This document shows, in pieces, positions 57,268 through 64,000 of a stretch of DNA of 64,000 nucleotides. The stretch covers positions 93,183 through 157,182 of the forward strand of contig NZ_KE384159.1 of the NCBI RefSeq assembly GCF_000424285.1, in the 5' to 3' direction. Position numbers and translations under genes: made by a program. How positions within the stretch are numbered: position 1 is the first letter of the stretch; every line of letters starts with the position of its first letter. Origin of the DNA: Butyrivibrio sp. MB2005. Its GTDB lineage: Bacteria; Bacillota; Clostridia; Lachnospirales; Lachnospiraceae. The notes beneath the pieces are model-generated. The model made no database searches, was not told where the DNA came from, and saw nothing but the letters and a program-made list of their open reading frames with translations.

Positions 57268-58518
57268 CTAAATCTCAATATTCGAATTAATACTTCCGGC
57301 AGAATTCCTTGCGTCTTCTTTCAATTCTTCTACTGATCTTCTGACATTCGAAAAATAATAATCCTTTACTCTATTCTGAACCTCTATGTAGGATAATACA
57401 TTAAATGATCTTGTATCTGCTTCTTCCCTGATCTGTTCAAGAACACTCTCAAAATCACGCTTAACAGCAACTATGATAAGTGTTTCAGCAGAGTAAATAT
57501 TCTCATCCGATTTAGATATTGGTATACCGTTATAATCCGGTTCACCTTCGTAAAAACTATCAACTACTCTATCAACGCGGGCTCCCAGGCTAATCAGAAT
57601 ATCTAATACCTTGCGTCCAATTTTACCAAGGCCCCATACTACAATTTGGTTGTAGGAACCTAAAACACAATTTATCAGCAATTCCGTATCTGAACCATCA
57701 AGATTATCAAACCAATCGTCAAGTCGGTCTTTCTCATACCTGTATACTGAATCCACCGGGGCAAATGACTCGCAGGTCGGTACCTCATATCCATATTCAG
57801 CTATTACGTCCTTCCAAAAGTTATAATCACCTATGTACCACTTATGAATTCCAAAGGGGAGCCCATTATCATGGATGAACCTATATACATCACAGCTATC
57901 ATCATGTAATGCGAACTCCGCAGCTTCCTCTACCGATGGCACCTTAAAATCTATATCTTCGCAATAACCGCAATATCCCCAAAAAAGGTCCTCACATCTA
58001 AGAAACTGATCCCTTTTTTCTACAGATACTCGCGAAAGAATCTTTTCTTTCTGTTCTATAATTTCTATAAATTTCGCTATTCTTCTAAGAGATAATCCTC
58101 CATTTCCAACATGATAAGCGTCCCAGTCTGCATACCAGTTATATGGACTCTTGTCCTGTGGCGCTCCGATGTAATCATATCCGTACCCAACAAATTCGCC
58201 TAACCTGTCATCAAACACAAATACGTCCGACTGATATATAAGCAAATATTCATAATCAGAAAACCGCCCATAGAGCTCACCTGTAAGACATAATCTGCTA
58301 TAAGATTCTTTACTCTCAAAATAGCCTGCATCAAATGATTCAATCATATATTTATGCATGCCACTTATCGAATTGTCTAAATTGAATTCCATGTTTTCAG
58401 GAATTACAAAGCAAATACTATAGTTTCCAAGGATTCTGAATAATTGTTTGATTGCAATTATCTCAAAGGCATCCGGCTGCTTATAGACCGGAACAATAAT
58501 TATTACCTGTTTCTCCAT
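57268..58518 (-). CDS. DUF5672 protein with C-terminal Rossmann-like module
   Basis: 416 residues. The N-terminal 260 match DUF5672, a glycosyltransferase-like family: YLLIYQSDVFVFDDRLGEFV and YDYIGAP, and a later EDIDF-type segment. The module begins at about 292: IVVWGLGKIGRKVLDIL, DRVVDSFYEG, YNGIPIS, LIIVAVKRDFESVLEQI. AGGGA lies shortly before the ATG and the stop of the previous gene is 2 bp away. Function is inferred from family only. Confidence 0.75.
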   Translation of the reverse strand: MEKQVIIIVPVYKQPDAFEIIAIKQLFRILGNYSICFVIPENMEFNLDNSISGMHKYMIESFDAGYFESKESYSRLCLTGELYGRFSDYEYLLIYQSDVFVFDDRLGEFVGYGYDYIGAPQDKSPYNWYADWDAYHVGNGGLSLRRIAKFIEIIEQKEKILSRVSVEKRDQFLRCEDLFWGYCGYCEDIDFKVPSVEEAAEFALHDDSCDVYRFIHDNGLPFGIHKWYIGDYNFWKDVIAEYGYEVPTCESFAPVDSVYRYEKDRLDDWFDNLDGSDTELLINCVLGSYNQIVVWGLGKIGRKVLDILISLGARVDRVVDSFYEGEPDYNGIPISKSDENIYSAETLIIVAVKRDFESVLEQIREEADTRSFNVLSYIEVQNRVKDYYFSNVRRSVEELKEDARNSAGSINSNIEI

Positions 58519-58520
58519 AC

Positions 58521-58910
58521 TTAATCCCTAATGTTTTCGAATATAATATTTCCAAGATATTCAACCCTGCAATCAAATTTGCTCTGTAACTTAGCTATCA
58601 CTTCATCTTCCTCATTGGGATTAGTGTATATAATCATATCTAAACTTAAATCACATTTATCCATCGTAACAGTTTTAAGTTCTGCGTATTCCTCCTCATA
58701 GACATCCATTACACATACTACTTCTATCCGCGAAGATGCCAGAGCCTGAACGATGTGCTGTGCCATATTCCCCATTCCGTAAATGGCCAGCTTGCTGACA
58801 CCCATATCTGATAAAATCATATCTATGTTACGGCCATCCTCTATAAGCCTCATCCACTCATCAAGAAGCGTATAAAACTCTCTAAACAATCCTACTTTGC
58901 GTTTTGCCAT
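58521..58910 (-). CDS. Free-standing Rossmann-like module protein
   Basis: 129 residues. An N-terminal helical part is followed at 41 by LAIYGMGNMAQHIVQAL, VVCVMDVYEEEYAELK and DMIIYTNPNEEDEVIAKL, the same pattern as the fused modules of neighbouring proteins but without a catalytic partner. Its start overlaps the GT4 stop (TGATG). It has no recognisable enzyme motifs; a binding, scaffold or regulatory role is possible. Confidence 0.7.
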   Translation of the reverse strand: MAKRKVGLFREFYTLLDEWMRLIEDGRNIDMILSDMGVSKLAIYGMGNMAQHIVQALASSRIEVVCVMDVYEEEYAELKTVTMDKCDLSLDMIIYTNPNEEDEVIAKLQSKFDCRVEYLGNIIFENIRD

Positions 58911-60121
58911 CAGAATTCATCCTCTAAAATATAGTCCACCATTGCCTTTAAATCCGCTTCCTGCCTGCTTTGTAATTCAGGAAGCTTTTGCCTTATTTTC
59001 TTCTGTAGTTCCTTACGTATTTCAGGGTCGAATGCCTCAAGGATTTTTACACAAATCTCATCAATCAATAATGGATTGAAATATATGACCATATCCCCGC
59101 ACACCTCAGACACTGATGTACCGGCTGAACATACACAAATCGTTCCGTATTTCATAGCTTCAATTGGCGGATATCCAAACCCCTCGTTAAGTGTAGGATA
59201 CAGAAGCATATGTGCATGTTTATATAATATTTCCAAGTCTATATCTTCCACATAACCAAGGAGGATGAATCTATCTTTGTTCCTAATTCTGCTCAAAAAA
59301 ACATCAGGGTTTTTTACACCGCCAACAACAACTCTATAGTCTTCAGGAATTTGGCTGAAATCTCTATCAAACAAGTTATCAAACGCCATTACCCCGCGAA
59401 GAACATTTTTATAGTAAACTCCTGCACTTACCATGAGAGCGTATCCACCTGAAGTGATTCCCAGTTCCTCCAGATAACGCTTTTCAACCACCTTATCAGA
59501 TCCCTTGTCCCCTTGTTTGGGCGGTGCATCAAAAACTGCTATCTCACTTGGATTAACATCGTTAAAATAATAGTGAATACTGCATTTACTGTAATCCGAA
59601 ACAGTAATGATTTTCCGGTTATATGTAACATCCAGTATTTCCCTATACATTTCAGCACCATTTTCCAGTACCCTGGGATTAGTCTGAAATATATAATTCC
59701 CGTTAGTGTCATCACCATCTTCAAAAAATCCTTGCTCAGCCTTTTGGTAAAGATTGGTCTCCATCATCCGGACACCATGAATTGTATAAATAAATTTAAC
59801 ATCTTTAGGAAAATTCACAGATTCCCAGTTGTATTTATTCCCATAAGGCAGCGCAGAATACAACTTATCATATTTGTACTGTTTTAAAATATGTGGTAAA
59901 TTTCGCAGATCAGATATGGCATGAACACGCCATCCTCTTTCTTCTGCCCGGTTTAGAAGCTTTGAATACACCGGTAGATTTTTCAGGACGTATAGACCGC
60001 AGTTTTCAAGATCAGACCTGGATAGCAGTTCATTAAGCACGGTATTGCCATACTCACCACCACCATGATATCCCATCTTAGTCTGGTAATATGTAAAATC
60101 GTATAACAGATTACCCCTCAT
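58910..60121 (-). CDS. GT4-family glycosyltransferase
   Basis: 403 residues, GT-B fold. The C-terminal donor-binding half has YALMVSAGVYYKNVLRGV, RFILLGYVEDIDLEILYKHAHMLLYPTLNEGFGYPPIEAM (E-x7-E motif) and TSVSEVCGDMVIYFNP. Retaining transferase using a nucleotide sugar. GAGGGG lies 6 nt before the ATG. It does not carry the Rossmann-like module. Coupled to the small module gene downstream. Confidence 0.88.
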   Translation of the reverse strand: MRGNLLYDFTYYQTKMGYHGGGEYGNTVLNELLSRSDLENCGLYVLKNLPVYSKLLNRAEERGWRVHAISDLRNLPHILKQYKYDKLYSALPYGNKYNWESVNFPKDVKFIYTIHGVRMMETNLYQKAEQGFFEDGDDTNGNYIFQTNPRVLENGAEMYREILDVTYNRKIITVSDYSKCSIHYYFNDVNPSEIAVFDAPPKQGDKGSDKVVEKRYLEELGITSGGYALMVSAGVYYKNVLRGVMAFDNLFDRDFSQIPEDYRVVVGGVKNPDVFLSRIRNKDRFILLGYVEDIDLEILYKHAHMLLYPTLNEGFGYPPIEAMKYGTICVCSAGTSVSEVCGDMVIYFNPLLIDEICVKILEAFDPEIRKELQKKIRQKLPELQSRQEADLKAMVDYILEDEF

Positions 60122-60162
60122 TTTTATCCCCTCAATTATGCATCTTCAAACTTCTTAACCAC

Positions 60163-60573
60163 TTAAAGATAACAATGATTCATTAATATCATCTCTTCAA
60201 TCAGACTATCTAAAAGAATGGTTTTTGCAGAATACTTTTCAACAATCTCATCTCGTATTTGCTCATAGTAAAACTCAGAAGTGATTATGTAATAATCTAT
60301 CTTTTCTTGTACTGTATCCAGTTCACTTGCAGATATTATAGGCACCCTGGAATGTTTAATCTTAGTATTATTGTCAACGCAAGCTATAACGTTTATGTTA
60401 GAGTCTTCTAGCGCGCGATAGAAATATTGCCCCAAAACGCCCATCCCATATATGCAAATATTATCAATACCCAACTTATTTAGGCTATCTGAAATATCGA
60501 CATCATTGAGCAACAATATCATAAATGCCCCTATCGTTTTTGAAATCATTTTCCTTCGTACAGAAGTATCCAT
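60163..60573 (-). CDS. Second free-standing Rossmann-like module protein
   Basis: 136 residues. At 39: ICIYGMGVLGQYFYRAL, NVIACVDNNTKIKHSRVPIISASELD, DYYIITSEFYYEQIRDEI, closely paralleling the 129-residue protein and the module of the GT2 neighbour. It starts 4 bp after the stop of the WbsX gene with only a weak ribosome binding site; an ATG at residue 9 is an alternative start. No catalytic motif is visible. Confidence 0.68.
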   Translation of the reverse strand: MDTSVRRKMISKTIGAFMILLLNDVDISDSLNKLGIDNICIYGMGVLGQYFYRALEDSNINVIACVDNNTKIKHSRVPIISASELDTVQEKIDYYIITSEFYYEQIRDEIVEKYSAKTILLDSLIEEMILMNHCYL

Positions 60574-60577
60574 AATC

Positions 60578-61663
60578 TTACATTTTCCCTATAACAACAT
60601 TTCTAATTGCTTCCAGATAACCAAAACCATATCTTTCGTCAGCTTCAAGATATGTGCATTCGCCCCATTCATTCCAGGCATTTATGAATAAAAACACTTT
60701 CTGCTCATTGATACTTCTCTCATACTGAATTCTAAAGTATTTTTCAACAATCTCGGGAGAGTTATTATCAAATGCACAAAGAAAATTCGCACCCACTCTG
60801 GCAGAATTATCCCACCCAACGAAAAAACCCGGAAAATGATTTTCATTTCCCATATAGCGAGAAACCATGATTTTACAGAACTCAGAATAGTCAATCACAC
60901 TAAATTCTCGTTCTTTGTTTTCATCAGCTATACCCCTGAATTTATGAGAAATATCGCTAATTCTAGCTTGGTATAAATGATGCATTGTTGCAAAAGGTTC
61001 AAAATCCATCCATGCATCACCTGTCATAGGTATTTCTTTCCACATTGGCAACCTATGAGAGTAGATAAAATATATCCCCTTAAGTCCAGCATCCTTTGCA
61101 CATGCATTCCAACAATCCTGCATAGCCATTCTATCCTGAATATCTGCACCATTATATATAATAAACACAGGCAATCCTTCATGTTTCAAATAATTCTTAT
61201 GCCTAAAGAATTGAAGTAAATAATCAAAATGATCTTTCCATTCTTTTTCTTTCCCATATTCCTGGGCTATCAAAGTATGCTCGCTACCATTTTGTCCATC
61301 CCACTTTCTTGTCCAAGATTCATTTGCCCAACAAAGACAAAAGTCTAAAGGCAATTCTTCTTCGTTTAGCAACGCCTCCAAAGGTTTTTCCAAAAGTTTT
61401 TTTCCATCAAACCAGTAATGATAAAAGCAAAAGCCATCAAGACCATATTCCTTTGCACATTTCATCTGTTTTATTACGCCATCTTTTTCTGATAAATCAT
61501 AATAGTTTTGTCCATATGGAATGCGCGGTTGGTAATGTCCTTCGAAAAGTGGAACCGCTTTCTTAACATTAGTCCACTCCGTGAATCCTTCGCCCCACCA
61601 TTTATCATTCTCAGGTATTCTATGAAATTGCGGCAAATGCATAGCTACTATTTTTGTCTTCAT
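60578..61663 (-). CDS. WbsX-like glycosyltransferase (GH99-like fold)
   Basis: 361 residues. MHLPQFHRIPENDKWWGEGFTEWTNV, GHYQPRIPYG and the later LFINAWNEWGECTYLEAD are signatures of the Glyco_tran_WbsX family of O-antigen and capsule clusters. No Shine-Dalgarno is evident before the ATG, which lies just after the stop of the RgpF-like gene, so translation is probably coupled. It lacks the Rossmann-like module. Confidence 0.87.
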   Translation of the reverse strand: MKTKIVAMHLPQFHRIPENDKWWGEGFTEWTNVKKAVPLFEGHYQPRIPYGQNYYDLSEKDGVIKQMKCAKEYGLDGFCFYHYWFDGKKLLEKPLEALLNEEELPLDFCLCWANESWTRKWDGQNGSEHTLIAQEYGKEKEWKDHFDYLLQFFRHKNYLKHEGLPVFIIYNGADIQDRMAMQDCWNACAKDAGLKGIYFIYSHRLPMWKEIPMTGDAWMDFEPFATMHHLYQARISDISHKFRGIADENKEREFSVIDYSEFCKIMVSRYMGNENHFPGFFVGWDNSARVGANFLCAFDNNSPEIVEKYFRIQYERSINEQKVFLFINAWNEWGECTYLEADERYGFGYLEAIRNVVIGKM

Positions 61664-61672
61664 ACATTAGTA

Positions 61673-62908
61673 TTACCAATAGATAAATCTCTTTATTTTC
61701 CTGTCGACTAATTGCTGTGCGATCTCTTTTCTTACTGAATCCTTTATAGGGGTTATTATTACTCCACTTTTTTGTAATTCATTCTCCAGTTCTTCCAGTG
61801 AAAAAACTCGTATTCCCTCTATCTCCTTTTCCAGTTCAATCTTTGTCACTACAAACCCTGCCGGTTCAATCCCCCATCGTCTTAGAAGCCTGGCGCAATA
61901 TTTCCCGTATTTCCCAGCCCCATATAAATAAACCGTCAGATTATCATTTATCATATCAAATACTTTCTTTTTACTATCGGCGTATTTTTTGAGTCCAGAT
62001 GCATTCCGAACTCCTTCCTTTACATATAATACGTCGGATACAGTCCTTGCATTTGGTTGTAAAAAAGCCAAATATGACGATGCATTTTCAGAGGATATTG
62101 CTCTTTCTGTAATATATCCTGCATCAAGAGCTACATAAGCCAAAATTCTTTCTATAGCATGGCTGATTGTTCCATCCTTAGGCATAGGCTCCTCTGGAAA
62201 ATCGTCGTATTCCCATCCGGGATTAAAGAGTTTTCTCAATGCTTTTGTTCTCGCCCAAAATACACTTCCAATTGAAGCCGGTGATATATCTTTTCTTATA
62301 TCAACATCCACCGATAATCTCTTAGCCAAATTAACAGTATTCTCATAATTATCACCCCAGTTATTTGAATACCAATAGTCGATTCTCTCCCCTAAAGGTT
62401 CCGGCGGAACAAGTAATCCTACTTCTTCATGCCCGGTCAGGTAATCATAGATATTTCTGATATAATCTGCAGTTCCTATCGTGTTCTCCCATAAAGACAA
62501 CGCCCATTCTTCAGTCTCTTTCCTATATTCATCATATATTTCCTTTTTATCATGAACAAAACATGCAAATTCATAATCAAAAAAGAAATCAGCACAACTG
62601 ACCAGAAGTCCGGATAGATCTCGCCCCCTGTTGTCCTTTTCTATAACAGTGATGTTCTCTTTATTTCCATATCTTGTATGAAGTATATCTGAAATCTCAG
62701 TCACCGATGTAATTAAATAAACGTCGATTTCATTTGGAACATGATCTACATACTTAAAATAAATATCCAGTGTTTCTTTGTAATACAAATAACATATTAC
62801 AGCGGTATTGAGGCACTTATTTCCTCTGGAAATATCATTAGCAAATACTCTGTATTCCGGATTTTCATATTCTTTTCTTATGCTTTTTTTCATAATGTCA
62901 TAATCCAA
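61673..62908 (-). CDS. RgpF-like protein with C-terminal Rossmann-like module
   Basis: 411 residues if begun at the TTG at 62908, 406 from the ATG at 62893; neither has a strong ribosome binding site. The first 290 residues resemble rhamnan synthesis protein F (AVICYLYYKETLDIYF, NRGRDLSGLL, FVHDKKE, GSVFWARTKAL). The module starts at about 326: VYLYGAGKYGKYCARLL, AGFVVTKIELEKEIEGIRVFSLEEL, VIITPIKDSVRKEIAQQL. This suggests rhamnose-containing glycan assembly. Confidence 0.8.
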   Translation of the reverse strand: MDYDIMKKSIRKEYENPEYRVFANDISRGNKCLNTAVICYLYYKETLDIYFKYVDHVPNEIDVYLITSVTEISDILHTRYGNKENITVIEKDNRGRDLSGLLVSCADFFFDYEFACFVHDKKEIYDEYRKETEEWALSLWENTIGTADYIRNIYDYLTGHEEVGLLVPPEPLGERIDYWYSNNWGDNYENTVNLAKRLSVDVDIRKDISPASIGSVFWARTKALRKLFNPGWEYDDFPEEPMPKDGTISHAIERILAYVALDAGYITERAISSENASSYLAFLQPNARTVSDVLYVKEGVRNASGLKKYADSKKKVFDMINDNLTVYLYGAGKYGKYCARLLRRWGIEPAGFVVTKIELEKEIEGIRVFSLEELENELQKSGVIITPIKDSVRKEIAQQLVDRKIKRFIYW

Positions 62909-62923
62909 TAATATGTGTGATTT

Positions 62924-63943
62924 TTACATTCGGTGGTTATAGTGCTTTAACCATTTGTTATTTGCGATATATAAATTACAAATATCGGGGCAGAAATTTT
63001 CTTTAAAACTTACATATGGAAAACTGATCTGATCCCTTGTAGAAAACGTCCTTATCTGTTTCTCCCATTCATCCATTAGCCTGATGACTTTAGAGTTATT
63101 ATGTTGCCTCGCGATGCATCCCATCTCATATAGTCCATTGTCAAAAGGATAATTCTGGCTGCAATAGTAAGACATCTGTCTCACCATCTGTTCTTTTGAA
63201 GCTTTACCACAATTTATACATTCCAATGCTTCATCGTAAATACATCTTCTTTCAAAGTGTGGAAAACATAATAGAGGTGAACCTTTAGAATATATTCTAA
63301 TATAATCTCTAAGATCATCTCTTATAGCATACGCACCATCTACCCATACACTTACTTCAAAATCTTTGAAATAGCGTTCCGGATGCAGCTTAAACATCTT
63401 AGCTTGCATCATAGCGCCTTCATCAGATTTTACATATTCAATATTCCAAATATCCGATTTTTTGTCCGGGTCATCAGTGAAGCATACATATGTAATATTC
63501 TCATCTTGTACTTCAGGAGCTTTTAGTTCATCATACCCCCCTGTAATAGCTGTATATACAACTATTCTCTCTGTACCTGATAATGTACCTGTAGAAATAT
63601 CGGAATATTGTTCTTCCCTTTCTAAATAAACACTTTCACAAAACGATTGTCTTCGATACTCCTCAAGATTAAATATCTTATACTCCGGTACGCCAATTTC
63701 TTTTATCAGTTGATGCTTTATTTCATCCTCTGCCTTTGCACAAATGATAACGTAGTCAAATTCCATAGCAGAGAGTTCGCTTGGATCGATAATACAGATA
63801 TCATCCAATCTGTCTCCCCATAAATCTGCATTGTTATCTGCAACAAAATAATCATCCCCCAAAAATTCTCTTTCGTTTTTGATTTTACTCAGAACTCTGT
63901 TGCCAGTTTTACCGGCTCCAAAAAGAATCACCTTCTTATTCAA
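62924..63943 (-). CDS. DUF616 glycosyltransferase-like protein with N-terminal Rossmann-like module
   Basis: 339 residues. The module is at the N-terminus here (4-100): VILFGAGKTGNRVLSKI, FVADNNADLWGDRLDDICIIDPSEL, YVIICAKAEDEIKHQL. From about 125 a DUF616 (TOD1/MUCI70-like) domain follows: IVVYTAITGGYDEL, VCFTDDP, VWVDGAYAI, HFERRCIYDEALECI. The start is TTG at 63943, overlapping the previous stop in a TTGA junction, with AAGGA 11 nt upstream. Position swap of the module argues that it is a mobile unit. Confidence 0.78.
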   Translation of the reverse strand: MNKKVILFGAGKTGNRVLSKIKNEREFLGDDYFVADNNADLWGDRLDDICIIDPSELSAMEFDYVIICAKAEDEIKHQLIKEIGVPEYKIFNLEEYRRQSFCESVYLEREEQYSDISTGTLSGTERIVVYTAITGGYDELKAPEVQDENITYVCFTDDPDKKSDIWNIEYVKSDEGAMMQAKMFKLHPERYFKDFEVSVWVDGAYAIRDDLRDYIRIYSKGSPLLCFPHFERRCIYDEALECINCGKASKEQMVRQMSYYCSQNYPFDNGLYEMGCIARQHNNSKVIRLMDEWEKQIRTFSTRDQISFPYVSFKENFCPDICNLYIANNKWLKHYNHRM

Positions 63944-64000
63944 TCTGATAACAATCCTTCCATTCCTTCTAACATATCAATCAGAGGCACAATTCTCTTT
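63940..64000 (-). CDS. Unidentified gene, C-terminal fragment
   Basis: Nineteen codons ending KRIVPLIDMLEGMEGLLSD and TGA (63940-63942) run to the right edge in a frame coupled to the next gene by TTGA. Too short to identify. It shows that the polysaccharide operon continues beyond the window. Confidence 0.5.
   Translation of the reverse strand, partial: KRIVPLIDMLEGMEGLLSD

Overview
The window looks like a chromosomal segment of a low-to-mid GC Gram-positive anaerobe of the Lachnospiraceae (Butyrivibrio/Pseudobutyrivibrio-like). This rests on protein content: an LL-diaminopimelate aminotransferase, type III glutamine synthetase, an Amt-PII fusion, the Firmicute order of the rif/str ribosomal region, and strong AGGAGG ribosome binding sites. 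I have no 16S or database match, so the genus is inference. Nearly all genes lie on the minus strand; pyrG, a FliD-like gene and a YlmH fragment at the left edge are on the plus strand.

Region 1 (1-13.4 kb) is a nitrogen-assimilation operon read leftward: amt-PII, asnB, glnA (type III), gltB, gltD, dapL. Its leader holds an intrinsic terminator placed just before the amt ribosome binding site, and three of its intercistronic gaps contain strong hairpins without U-tracts. Region 2 (13.4-18.6 kb) is a tryptophan operon in the unusual order trpD-C-F-E-G, without trpB/trpA, under a T-box leader whose specifier reads UGG. A 130-nt repeat-rich structured element sits between the T-box terminator and trpD. 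Region 3 (18.6-20.5 kb) is pyrG with a leader attenuator.

Region 4 (20.5-24 kb) is accessory. It holds a possible Rpn-type remnant and a 2.6-kb island bounded by a 62-bp duplication of the 3' end of tuf. The island carries a TfoX-like gene, a membrane XRE regulator, and a DUF3800 gene preceded by its own promoter, a structured RNA and a terminator. Region 5 (24-41.7 kb) is the rif/str housekeeping block: rpmG-secE-nusG, rplK-rplA, a capA-like gene, rplJ-rplL, rpoB-rpoC, rpsL-rpsG-fusA-tuf. Several sub-operon promoters, leaders and terminators can be read directly.

Region 6 (41.8-49.6 kb) is mixed: a stand-alone FliD-like gene, UDP-galactopyranose mutase (glf), two XRE regulators, a GT2 glycosyltransferase with a cut-off methyltransferase-like tail, and a secreted very acidic repeat protein. 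Region 7 (49.7 kb to the right edge) is a cell-surface polysaccharide cluster: two LicD phosphotransferases, a metallophosphatase, a 1094-residue multidomain protein (GT2, methyltransferase-like, kinase-like, Rossmann, cytidylyltransferase), GT2, DUF5672, GT4, WbsX, RgpF and DUF616 proteins. The most unusual signal of the window is here. Eight of the twelve complete proteins carry the same small Rossmann-like module (motif YGxGxxG, then a DN-type strand end and often a KWG loop), fused to different catalytic domains or free-standing. Together with the kinase-plus-cytidylyltransferase fusion next to two LicD genes, this suggests a coordinated machinery for a phospho-substituted surface glycan.
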